30,765 nt of DNA. It comes from Spongospora subterranea (Eukaryota > Endomyxa > Phytomyxea > Plasmodiophorida > Plasmodiophoridae). A program made the translations under genes and the position numbers. The notes under the pieces are model-generated. The model had not been told where the DNA came from, ran no database searches, and saw nothing but the letters and a program-made list of their open reading frames with translations. The stretch spans positions 1-30,765 of the forward strand of contig OUQQ01000197.1 of assembly GCA_900404475.1 (NCBI GenBank), in the 5' to 3' direction. Shown one piece after another: positions 20,811 to 30,765 of this stretch (its first letter is position 1; the number at the start of each line of letters is the position of its first letter).

Positions 20811-21720
20811 AATGGATTATGGGAAGTAACAAGGCTGCCCGTTGATTAATAAAATTGGCTTCAGATAGTGGTCAACCACGACCGATATTGACCCGCCGGT
20901 CAGACAATGTTATGGGAATAGCCGGTATTCAACGGGCTCCTCCAATCATCAGAAGGGTGTAGTCGTTACTCCGTCGCTGTAGTCGTTGCTCGTCATGTCA
21001 TCCGAGAAAACTGCGCTGCATGTCGCTACAGTATTGGGACCAGGTTCCCATCTCGTAAACATCATTCTTCCGAACTGAATCTTTCTCGCTGAGAGCAGTG
21101 TCATTTTAGTTCAATATTATATTGGCATATAGGGTTTTGGGGTAAGCTATCATTTCTAGAAAGCGTCTCATTCATGGACGTTTCTCTGACAAATTTCAAC
21201 TTGACAGTGGATCACAAATCATAGCGAGAAGATTGCAGCGATCATCGCCATACCCTCTTTCTGAATTTGCCCATACTGTTTCATTTGAAAAATTCTCATT
21301 ATTCCATAACCGGATATCGAGATAATTTTACCTGATTATTTGTACATTGCATGTTTAGACTGAAACAACCGATATCATTCACAATAAGGCTCAGGTCAGG
21401 ACCCAGCTAAATTATTGTTAACATATCCTATTTGTGACATGATGTTTATTCATTTCTTATCAATTTGCAATGAAGTTTCTGTTCTGGATGTATTATGAAG
21501 TCGATGTGGGAATGAGACCGGACCTGTTTGTCAGTTTCGTCTCGGCTAACAGTTGGGAATTGGCCCAGTGGCCGAGTCCGAATGGCCGACTGCCTGAAGT
21601 GGCCGAGTGTCAGTTCCCGAATGACCGTTGTTGACGGACTCCGTCACGGAAACACAAAATCACCCACGATACCTTCCCAGGCTGCATTAATTCACATATC
21701 TGTGCTTACAACGTAGGAAT
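20811..21720. other. divergent intergenic region between CPSF73 and ValRS
   Basis: A 910-bp non-coding interval that must contain the 5' regions of two divergently transcribed genes. No ORF with a protein signature, tRNA or clear TATA element is seen. Near 21550-21620 the short phrase GGCCGAGT and relatives (TGGCCGACT) recur several times; this could be a small promoter repeat. Confidence 0.5.
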
Positions 21721-24700
21721 ATGGGTGCTGAAACATGTCGCACGTCTGCAACCTCGATCTCAAAGAAGGATATTAGCTCTGAGATGCCGCTCGCCTATAA
21801 TCCCGTCGAAGTTGAGAAATCATGGAACGATTGGTGGTGCTCGAAAGGATATTTCAAACCTGAATGTCAACCTAATGGTATGAGTTCAATAATATTTGCT
21901 TTGTGTTTTCACCTTGACATTATGATTGACCGTGAGTTGTGTTTTCAGGAGAGCCGTTTGTAATGGTCATGCCGCCACCGAATGTTACCGGTACTTTGCA
22001 CCTTGGCCATGCACTTATGGCCAGTATTGAGGATTGCCTTGCACGATGGCATCGCATGTGCGGCAAATCTGTCTTATGGGTTCCTGGCACTGATCACGCT
22101 GGTATTGCAACTCAGGTAAAAAACCAACATGTTCTTTCAATCTCTGCTCAGTCATGAAATAGGTTGTTGTGGAGAAAAGGTTATGGAAGGATAAGAAGCT
22201 AGGACGTCACGAATTGGGTCGCGAAAAGTACGACTCATTTGCTGTGTATTCGATGAGTTACTGAAACTGAGAGTCAGGTTCTTAGAAGAAGTGTGGAAAT
22301 GGAAAGAAGAGTCGGGTAGCTTTATTTGCAACCAATTACGTCTTATGGGGTCTTCCTGTGATTGGAGCCGTGAAGCGTTTACTATGGACCCGCAGTTATC
22401 ACGATCTGTTCAGGTTTATTTTTCGCCACGATCGTGAAATTTCAATGATTGATGTCATTTTAGGAAGCGTTTTTACGAATGTTCGCGTCTGGAAAGATTT
22501 ATCGTGCTAATCGCCTAGTTAATTGGAGCTCCGATCTGCGAACCGCAATCTCAGATATTGAAGTGTCAGTTGCTGACCCTCAACTGGTGTCTGTCGCTCT
22601 TTGATCATTATTCTTCCTTTTTTTAGTGATTATGTAACTTTTGATGCTCCTGGGACATTACGCGTTCCTGGACATTTGAAACCGGTTGAGTTCGGCGTGT
22701 TTCATTCGTTTTGGTATTGCCTTGAGGGAAGTGATTCCCCAGATGATCGTATTAAAGTGGCCACAACTCGTATTGAGACGATGCTCGGTGATAAATCTTT
22801 CTCTCAGCACACAATTGTACCTAAATCAGCCTTATTTTAGGGGATGTCGCCGTTGCTGTGCACAGCCAGGATGTGAGATACCAGAAATTCCACGGAAAAT
22901 ATCTCGTGCATCCGTTTTTCGCTGATCGTCGTGTTGCTGTCATTATTGACGATATTCTTGTGGACATGGAGAAAGGTTATTTTCATCGTCCCTTAGTTTC
23001 TTCATCCATTGATCATTTCAACTATCCCTTAGGTACCGGAGCGGTCAAGGTTACTCCAGCGCACGATGTTAACGATTTCAAGTGTGGTCAACGTCATCGT
23101 CTGCAGAATATTTCAGTTTTTGATGAAGGTTGTAGCAAATTGTTTTTTGAGTAATCATGATGTTGAAGGGTATAATAGAGGGCCGTATCGCGAAAACAAT
23201 GAACTGCGAATTCGTTGGAATGATGAGATTTGATGCTCGTAATGCCATTATCAAGCGTCTTGACGAGATGGGTCTTTACGGTGAAAGAATTCCAAACCCT
23301 GGAATGCGTCTAGGTGATTTTCGATAAAAACAGGCTATCACTCTTCTGAATTGTTCGCGGTGTAGGTATATGCTCTCGTTCAAAAGACGTGATTGAACCA
23401 ATGGCAAAACCTCAATGGTGGGTTGATTGTAAGGAGATGGCGCAACGTTCAACTGAAGCCGTTCGAAACGGTGACTTGGAGATTTTACCCAAAACTCAGG
23501 TTCATGACTGTGAATCGGTATTATCAATTTACTGAAAGGTCTATCTCGCAGGAGCGCATTTGGTTCCAATGGCTTGATAACATTCAAGACTGGTGCATAT
23601 CCCGTCAGGTTTGCAAAGTCTCTGCTTTATTTTTCCTGCCGTTCTAAGGAATTATATGATAGCTCTGGTGGGGTCATCGTATTCCTGCTTACCGCATCAT
23701 TATTGATGGTGTTCGCCAGCCTGAAGAATTGTGCGATATGAAATATTGGGCTGTCGCGCCGTATGTTCGCGTTATTTGGAATCTGGCTATACGTTTTTGA
23801 CATTTGATTAGTTCCGAGGAAGAAGCCAGATCTATTGCCATCGAACGTTTTGCTGAAATTGACAGCAACAGGATCCAGATTGAACAAGATGAAGATGTTC
23901 TTGACACCTGGTTCTCTTCTGGTAATTTTCACGATATTCTTTGACTCTTTCATCATTCTTCTTCTTCGCAGGGTTGTTTCCTTTCTCTGTGTTTGCGTGG
24001 CCATCTGAGACCTCGGATATGAAGAAGTACTTTCCGAATACTCTGTTAGAAACTGGAGGAGATATTCTTTTCTTTTGGGTTGCTAGGATGGTGATGATGT
24101 CGCTTGAACTTACCGGGAAGTTGCCTTTCAAGTCTGTGTTCCTTCATCCTATGGTATTGAAAAAAAAATCCTTTCGTTTTGCCCTCAGTTTCTTAAATCA
24201 TTGGCGTTTTACCAGGTTCGTGATAAACTGGGATCCAAAATGTCTAAAAGCAAGGGAAATGTCATTGACCCGTTGGACGTTATTTCTGGCATTACGCTCA
24301 AGGAATTGAATCAAAAACTTGCAGATTCCAGCCTTCCAGAAAAGGAAATCAAGAAGGTCGGCAATGTGTTGCTTCAATCAAGGTTCTGTCTAAAAACGTC
24401 GATGGATAGGCTTCAGCATTGCAGACGCGGGAATACGGCAAACAGTACCGCATTCCTGGTTCGAACAAGGATGCTCCAGAATTTAGTGACGGCATTCCTG
24501 AATGCGGAACTGATGGATTACGGTTTGGTTTGCTCTCATATACGGCACAAGGTTAGACTTGCTCAATTTCGTTGAACGATGTATCGTTGTGTAACCATTC
24601 CATTACCTTAGGTCGCAATATCAATTTGGACGTGTTTCGTGTTCTGGGCTATCGCCAATTCTGTAACAAGATCTGGTACGCAGTACCGTTTTGAAATGTC

Positions 24701-26166
24701 GTTCTAGCGCTCATCAGTCCTAGGAACGCTGTTCGTTATTGCATGCAGCATTTTTCTAAAGAAGGATTGCCTGATATTGCTACAGCGACTGCAATGGTAT
24801 CAATTTTGCAGCATCGCGTTTTTAGTCCTAGTTTTGATGATCCGCTTGTTTTGTTCAGGTTGATACAGCTTTCCAAGGATCAGAAAATGATCAAAACTTG
24901 GTTTACAACCGATGGATTATAAGCCGTCTGCACAATGCAATTAAAATTGCTAACTCAGGTGAACATAAGTCAATTCAAGTAATTTCTTTTAATATTAGAA
25001 TATGTATTCAATAGGCTTCAAAGACTACGATTTTGCTACGGCGTCTTCTGCGTTATACGATTTTACTCTAAATGATTTCTGTGGAATCTATCTTGAAGTA
25101 AAGCCCCTTTCCTGTTAATATTATATTAGCGCTCTAAGGTCTTGCTTGTTTGATGACAGGTTACCAAACCAATTTTCAGTAGTGGGTCGCCTGATACAAT
25201 TCAAACATCTCAGATGGTAAGATTGCAGGCATATCATATGCCGCTCTCAATATTTTGATCTATATGTTCATAGGTTCTTTATATATGTATCGATCATATC
25301 TTGAAGCTGTTGCACCCGATCATGCCTTTCGTTACCGAGGAGCTGTGGCAACGCCTTCCAATTGCTGGCGGCCGGTCTGAGAACGATTCTATCATGATCC
25401 AGCAATATCCTTTGGTATTATCACTAATATACACAATCACCTCACCCCTCGACTCACTTAGTTTCAAATGATCAGTTTTCCAAGGCTTACCTGAATGAAG
25501 ATGTTGATTCCGCTATTGAGCAAGCATCTGTTGTAATAAATGGCATTCTCTCGGCGCGCCAGAGGTTGTCCGTTCCCGAGGTTAATGTTTTGTTCATCTT
25601 TGTAATCGATTGTTTATTCGTGGTTTCACGTAGACCTCAAGGCCAGCGGTTATTATCCAGTGCGCGACAGGCGAGATCAAATCGTCAATCGAATTATGCA
25701 CATTGATGATTACAACTCTGTCAAAATCCGAGTCCATTAGTGTCATCTCGTTCCAAGACAGCATGCCTTCAGGGTTTGCCACTAGATCTCCTACTTGGAA
25801 TTCGTCTGATTTCATGAATAATGTGTTTAGATTTGCTCCCAGTGTTGTCAATGATAAAATTTCCATCAATATCTACATTCGAGGTATTATCGATTTTGCT
25901 GGAGAGTTGGCACGACTAGGCGTGAAAAAGGGCAAGGTACGACAGACATCATCATTGACTGAGGTGATTGTTCGGTGAATTATTTACAGGTTATGGCTAT
26001 GATTGAGAAAACCATCGCTCGCACAACTACCGAGGTCTATCTGAGTCGAACACCTGACTCGGTGAAGGAGAAAGACCAAGCAACTTTAAACAAGCTAAAT
26101 GCTGAGTTATCCACTCTTGACGCTGCCGTTGAAGGGTTCGCCAAATTACAATTATGTGATCAGTAG
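21721..26166 (+). CDS. VARS1: valyl-tRNA synthetase
   Basis: Class I synthetase that charges tRNA-Val. Exons: 21721-21877, 21949-22115, 22163-22227, 22278-22413, 22464-22588, 22627-22787, 22841-22975, 23033-23128, 23179-23313, 23366-23499, 23552-23608, 23663-23760, 23812-23921, 23972-24153, 24216-24356, 24410-24551, 24612-24675, 24724-24796, 24859-24958, 25015-25097, 25160-25216, 25274-25414, 25476-25580, 25634-25936, 25990-26166, giving 1047 aa. HIGH motif: GTLHLGH (HLGH 70-73). The editing (CP1) domain spans about 230-480, including [12 protein letters not shown] and [64 protein letters not shown] and KMSKS (594-598) complete the core. Anticodon-binding domain: [18 protein letters not shown]-terminal coiled coil follows ([18 protein letters not shown]). 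No mitochondrial presequence is obvious, so the product is probably cytosolic. The start codon begins the last open stretch before the conserved domain. Confidence 0.96.
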
Positions 26167-26470
26167 AGGATTCGAGAACACTATTCATGCATCAGTCTAA
26201 TATAGCGCTTACATTGTCCGCTCCGTATTGCATTTGTTATTGATTGGCTTACAGCAGAAGCCCATCCTACTGTAATCATGTTGTCAACGATTTGTCAGCA
26301 ATGATAAAATCCAGCCACCAGTTTATCTACGATTCGGGGGTGTTTGCAAACTGAGTTTTCGAGACAATGAGCAATTCGAACGAATTTTCACTGTCCCAAC
26401 CATATGAATTCCAACTTTCAGGCGTGTGCTCAAGCCCTGTTGTCCGGGTATGAACGAGCTGGCAATGGCT
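26167..26470. other. convergent intergenic region
   Basis: Lies between the stop of ValRS (plus) and the stop of the aspartic protease (minus), so it holds two 3' UTRs. No gene or clear terminator motif is visible. Confidence 0.5.
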
Positions 26471-28084
26471 TCAGATCTTGAGCAGGCGTAGCATTAGTAT
26501 ACTGATGAGTAAAGCGCCCGATATGGCCAATATTATTGCGAATTCAAAGGAAAAAACCCAAATAGGGTAGGGAAATTCCGGCGTGGTTCGAGGAGGATTC
26601 AGGCTGGCGAGTCCGATCCAATGGCGAACCATTGCTGGCGCGTCCTCTGAAATCTTAGATAGCGCCTTGGGTCTTCCCAAAGCCTCAGGAGGCGGCGGGG
26701 CTTCGGCAGAGAAAATGCCTAATGAAAAACCAGATTCGCAGTGAAAAAATAGACAAACTCAATGGCGTTTGAGGCATTGAATACTTAAGAAGTTGATGAG
26801 GAACGCATCTCCTAGAATCCAGAAACTTTTTGGTGAGGCGCTGATAGCTATGTGGCATGAGAATAGACTGAGTCGAAGTGAATACTGGTCAGGCTTCAGC
26901 TTGTAATCAACTCCATCAATAATGATGACAAGCTCAGGCAACCTGGATCGCATATCGCACTGGTAAATTTGCCAGTAATTCTAAGGCAATTGTTCGGTTC
27001 CGCGGAGCACTGACCTGCGAACTTTCCAGCAAGGGATCGAACCGTCAGACGACGCGCCAGCCTGATTAAATTCCGGCTATCAGCGGCCAATGTCCAAAAT
27101 AAACTCAAACAACCCCACTACCATGGCAAGTATCGCGTTCACTTGGGCTGTTGGCCCGATGATGAACGATGAACCGGAGTCAAATCTGGCGAAAACAAAT
27201 TGAGTGATGTCGGCTGGCGATGATCGACGATCAGTTCCCAATCAGTTTACATTGCATCGGCATCGTTGAACTGCAAGCTCTGGAATTTGATGGTTGTGTC
27301 GGAGATGGCCCAATATGGTGCAGTTAATGCCGGCCGGCATGGCAGCCAATGAATTGGACCGGATAGACGATGCGGATCCCATCCACCAAAGGTCAGCTCC
27401 CCTTTCCTCCCACTGTCGTCGCCCAGATAGAACGAGAACGATCGCGACGCATCCGGATCAGCGGCGACGGCGCTGTCCAGTATCTGTTGAAGGGCTGGCG
27501 ATCCCGGCGCCAGACCGATCAGGCCAGAAAACCCAGAGTTGGCCATGGACGCGCCGTTCTCTCGATTCACGATTCCAACGGGAATCATTCCTGTCGACAA
27601 TGACCCAATTGTGAATATATCGGCGCCGCTATATCCACTAACTGAGCCAGACAGATACGATTGCTGGAACTCTCCCCGCTCAGGGTACATCCTGAACGAT
27701 TCCGATTTCTCTGGTTCGATGGAGGTCTGGCATGGCGTGATCTTATCGTCAACCACAGTACGACATGTTGGCGATGCGATCCATGACTGATCCGATCCTG
27801 ATCATCAGGTTGAGAGCCATCAATGGCTCTTCCATCAACATGGGTGGGATGACGACTAGCTCACCTGTATCAAACAACGCCGGCAACCTCTGCGGTCGAC
27901 TGCCGAATCCAATAGCGCCAATCCATTCGATGCTGTCCTTGTTGATCAGATCGACCTTGACCAATGCCGATCGTGTGGCTAATGGTTGGAAATCAGTCGA
28001 AATATGAGCGAACGTTGACGTCAGAATGATCAAAGACAGCAACGCGATCAACGTCTTTCTGGATCTCATATACGACCCATCCAT
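26471..28084 (-). CDS. membrane-anchored aspartic protease (A1/pepsin family)
   Basis: Secretory-pathway aspartic endopeptidase. Exons: 28084-27865, 27797-27251, 27185-27122, 27061-27023, 26959-26785, 26718-26471, giving 430 aa. A signal peptide (TLIALLSLIILTSTFA, residues 11-26) is followed by WIGAIGFGSRPQRLPALF. Both catalytic aspartates are created by splicing: DTGS (72-75) and DSGS (258-261, in AIFDSGSSFIIGP). Other family landmarks: SGSVSGYSGADIFTIG (flap side), GFSGLIGLAPGSPALQQ, ELTFGGWDPHRLSGPIHWLP and WILGDAFL. After the catalytic domain come a Pro-rich linker and a C-terminal transmembrane helix (FEFAIILAISGALLISILML) with a short basic tail. The active site would sit in the lumen or outside, as in BACE or the GPI-anchored yapsins, but here by a true membrane span. 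No long prosegment is obvious. The introns (60-67 nt) are slightly longer than average for the window. Confidence 0.9.
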
Positions 28085-28245
28085 ATAAGATAAAATGTCA
28101 TCTGAAATGAGTCATCCCCTGACGACAACAGCATTAAACCCCTGATTGATCAAGGCACTTTATGCTGAACCGGATGGGAAAAAAAACAATCTTCAGTAGT
28201 GAGCCAGGTTAAGATGGCGTTTCATAAAGATGTGTATTATATCAC

Positions 28246-28945
28246 TCAGAATAGCAGAACTGATTTGTCGTTGATCGGCCCATGTCCGTTAAGAAGCTTG
28301 GCGTGGACGCCGCGGTATTCCAGACGACCTTGGTCGCGGGCCTTGACATATTCGTCGCGAGTGAATTCAGTGAAACCCCACATGTTCGACACAGCAATGT
28401 GCTGGCGACCAGGGAATTTGTATTTGGCACGTCGGATAGCCTCGAGCACGTGAGGGCGAGCGGCGTCCTTGGCCCGGACCGAGAGAATCGGGTCACCGAT
28501 ATTGACTCGGGCGACGATGCCCTGGGGCTTACCGAACGCGTGACGCATACCGGTTTGCAGACGATCGGCACCGGCACACGACAACATCTTATTGATACGA
28601 ACGACATGGAAGGGATGTGTTCGCATACGAAGGTGGAATGTGTCCTTGCCGGAGAAGCGGGTCATGTACTTGTTGACAGCAATACGACCGGCTTCAAGCG
28701 CCTCGGAACTCAGCTGTTCCTTCTCACCCGAAACCAGGTGCACGCAGAGCGGGAATTGCTCAGCGGGCGCGTCCTTAGCGCCGACATCATAGATGCGGAT
28801 CTTGGGGTCGGGAACTGTCGAATGGAATGTCATTGAGGAAGAGGCGAATTATACCATTATCGAGCTAACCTCCGCGAAGATACCGCGATTTGATGTAGGG
28901 CTTATTCTTGCAATAACGGTAGCATCGGGCAGGACGACGACCCAT
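28246..28945 (-). CDS. RPL10: 60S ribosomal protein uL16 (RPL10)
   Basis: Large-subunit protein near the peptidyl-transferase centre and P-site tRNA, loaded late in 60S maturation. Exons: 28945-28870 and 28814-28246, giving 214 aa, the same length as human. The first exon encodes [20 protein letters not shown] and ends in RYLRG. The intron joins it to [20 protein letters not shown]. Conserved segments follow: [53 protein letters not shown], the loop residues that contact tRNA, and [20 protein letters not shown]. The coding sequence is G+C-rich with biased codons, as expected for a highly expressed gene. A long open frame on the opposite strand is a shadow of this one. Confidence 0.98.
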
Positions 28946-29933
28946 GGCGATAACCCAACGAAGTGGAGATTAGTAATCAGTGAATCACGTTTTGGGCAAG
29001 TGCGTCACGGACTCCGTCATTACATATATGGCTGCAGCCTCTAATGGTGTGCTGCCCCCGTCACACAATGACCAGGCAGGTGGCGCCAACACCGGCCGCT
29101 GGGTGCTCAACCGCCCATGTTGCTCAGAACCATCGCTCGCTCCTCCTCCATTACTGATCGATTGCGATATTTTCCATCATATGCGAGAGTATCACCAAGG
29201 CGCGTCATTGCTGATTGAAAAAACGTGGGCTCTCGTGGTTTGGATGCATTTAGATTTCTTTGTGTGATATTGAGGCTTTCAATCGTCATTCATTCGGCCC
29301 TTGTCCCTGAATTCTTTGGGTTTGTCATATCAGGTTTTCGGTCTCATTCTTCAAATTTTCTGTTCTGCAAGATCATCGCTCTCTCTGAAACTGTGCTTGC
29401 CGTTCGCAAACTCTTGAGTCGCTATAGTCAAAATCGTGGGGTTTGCCATAACCTGGATCTTCAGATTTGTTTATAATTGTCATCATCTTCGGATTTGGCA
29501 TTTTCAAGACCAGGACACCCTTGGTTTTGTCGTCGCCATAATCCTTTGGTTTCCGTGATTAGGGTGTCTGACGTGTATATCATTTTTCGAATCGCCATCA
29601 TCATCGTATGCGGGATCCTTTACCGTCCCTACCGCATCCACAACAATTGGATTTCCCACACGCAAATCCAAAAATTTCACATTGCCAAAATTCTACATCG
29701 AATACGGCAGCCATTCTCTTCGGCAAACAGTGACCTGACCCAGCAACAACATCACCAATCAGTCCAACCGTTTGTTTAGCCACAATATATTCCTAATCGT
29801 GACACCAAATCCTTACGGCTGCTGTAATCTCTACCTGACAGTATTACAATAATTAGTCTCTGTATTCAGAGAATACTCAGAATTGACACACAAAAGTCGT
29901 GATTGCCTTCAAGATTGCTGTAATGGTATTGTT
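28946..29933. other. unassigned region upstream of RPL10
   Basis: Contains the RPL10 promoter and, further out, two minus-strand frames that look partly coding but match no known family: 29289-29107 (with SAMTRLGDTLAYDGKYRN) and 29783-29601. In an alternative frame at about 29660-29570 the minus strand reads VGNPIVVDAVGTVKDPAYDD, followed by DGDSKNDIHVRHPNHGN, which is more protein-like than the longer ORF. No consistent splice model links them. Confidence 0.3.
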
Positions 29934-30557
29934 CTAAACGCTGGATTGATTCTTCTCTTTAGTTATCCGATGTTGTCGACTTCTGTTGGTGGTGTCGCTT
30001 GTGATGATGATAAGCTTTTCCAGTTTTCGCAGTAATTCGCTGGTCCTGTTTTTTAGTGTCAGCATTGTGTGTTGGTCTAGTTCGTTCTTCCCAGCTATTA
30101 GACAATTGCTCGGCTGAGTTAAGGCAGTCGTTTGTATTTAAATTTTGTCCGTCAATGATTTGTTTTCAGTTATCTTTGATGAGACCTGTTTCGGTCCATC
30201 CATTGTCCGATGTTGTTGTTTCCCTATGTAATTTTTAACGTGTTTCTCGCATTGGTCATTTATTGTTGTAATGTTGCAATTCATCAGAGTGTCTTCATCT
30301 ATTGGAAATAGGGTCCCATAATGGTTCAATCTATCATGCCCCATTGGTGTTGATGGGTTTCCATGATTGTGGTGCAATACATATATCATACTCTTCCAAT
30401 TAACGCTGTCTCGTAATTTTGGAAAAATCGATTCGATCCATTTCTGTATATCTGTGGTCAGAGATTGTGTTGCCTGACATATTATGATTATGTTGATCTT
30501 ATTAAACGCTGCTATTGTAAACTCGAACAATCCAGCCCATTGCCGGTCGTGTTCCAT
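29934..30557 (-). CDS. unidentified two-exon gene fragment, possibly GTPase-like
   Basis: Proposed exons 30557-30186 and 30113-29934, joined by a 72-nt GT-AG intron in phase 0. The first gives FNKINIIIICQATQSLTTDI, QKWIESIFPKLRDSVNWKSM and IYVLHHNHGNPSTPMG. The second gives LTLKNRTSELLRKLEKLIII and ends at TAG. The order hydrophobic strand, helix, then WKSMIYVLHH, followed later by a C-terminal amphipathic helix, recalls the second half of AIG1/Toc-type GTPases. No P-loop or NKxD motif is present in this part. The 5' end probably extends toward or past the window edge. Family assignment is only a guess. Confidence 0.35.
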
Positions 30558-30688
30558 TATGTCTGTAGATATTCATCAAAAGTATAATTTCATTGTTGGG
30601 TAATGATCGTAGTTCAGTCTTATTGTCGCTATTGTTCTTCCCTGGTTTGTGTCTCTGCCATAATCACATAATTTTCTACTGTACAGTA

Positions 30689-30746
30689 ATGTCTGGTGTT
30701 GCTCCTGACGTTGGAATTGCTTCGAATGCACAGTTACCTATAACAA
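30689..30746 (+). CDS. possible first coding exon at the right edge
   Basis: ATG at 30689 opens MSGVAPDVGIASNAQLPIT and runs into a consensus donor GTACGT at 30747. That would make a short first exon of a plus-strand gene continuing beyond the window. The evidence is only the open frame and the donor site. The nearby minus-strand fragment would then be divergent to it. Confidence 0.25.
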
Positions 30747-30765
30747 GTACGTACATCTTTAAATA

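Noticed and set aside
21540..21620. Short GGCCGAGT repeats as an operator
   Set aside because: The copies are few and uneven; nothing links them to a known regulator.
28282..28836. 184-codon plus-strand ORF
   Set aside because: Antisense shadow of RPL10, which is certain from family identity and length.

Overview
This is nuclear DNA from an intron-rich eukaryote, probably a unicellular one. Ten conserved eukaryotic genes can be read only by splicing. I modelled 84 GT-AG introns, nearly all 44-75 nt long; the outliers are 38, 98, 121 and 181 nt. There are no bacterial operons, Shine-Dalgarno sites or CRISPR arrays. The gene mix is informative but not decisive. A K+-independent H+-pumping pyrophosphatase argues against animals and Dikarya. 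A DH-PH RhoGEF with an FYVE-like tail points away from plants and alveolates. An augmin subunit is patchily distributed. An early-branching opisthokont, an amoebozoan or a related protist would fit; I cannot name the species.

Layout. 0.7-2.3 kb (+): FGD-like RhoGEF with DH, PH and a half FYVE finger. 2.4-4.3 kb (-): HAUS6 (augmin). 4.3-8.2 kb: unassigned, with coding-like fragments on both strands and a 218-bp near-perfect palindrome at 7.44-7.66 kb. 8.2-10.1 kb (+): NAA35, the NatC auxiliary subunit. 10.1-11.5 kb: a gene-free tract holding a long imperfect inverted repeat and a 42/43-nt minisatellite. 11.5-14.6 kb (+): H+-pyrophosphatase in 15 exons. 14.6-15.2 kb (-): tail-anchored cytochrome b5. 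15.5-16.8 kb (-): TMEM115. 17.2-17.7 kb (+): possible Gag-like remnant. 17.8-20.8 kb (-): CPSF73 pre-mRNA 3'-end endonuclease. 21.7-26.2 kb (+): cytosolic-type valyl-tRNA synthetase in 25 exons. 26.5-28.1 kb (-): membrane-anchored aspartic protease. 28.2-28.9 kb (-): ribosomal protein uL16/RPL10. 28.9-30.8 kb: unassigned fragments, including a minus-strand two-exon model and a possible first exon at the right edge.

The genes do not form one pathway. They are a typical eukaryotic housekeeping mix: cytoskeleton (RhoGEF, HAUS6), protein N-acetylation (NAA35), membrane energetics and trafficking (H+-PPase, cytochrome b5, TMEM115), mRNA 3'-end processing (CPSF73) and translation (ValRS, RPL10). 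Neighbours are packed tightly: the H+-PPase and cytochrome b5 stop codons lie 39 bp apart in convergent orientation. All exon coordinates come from reading the sequence by eye against remembered family motifs. No alignment or RNA evidence was available.
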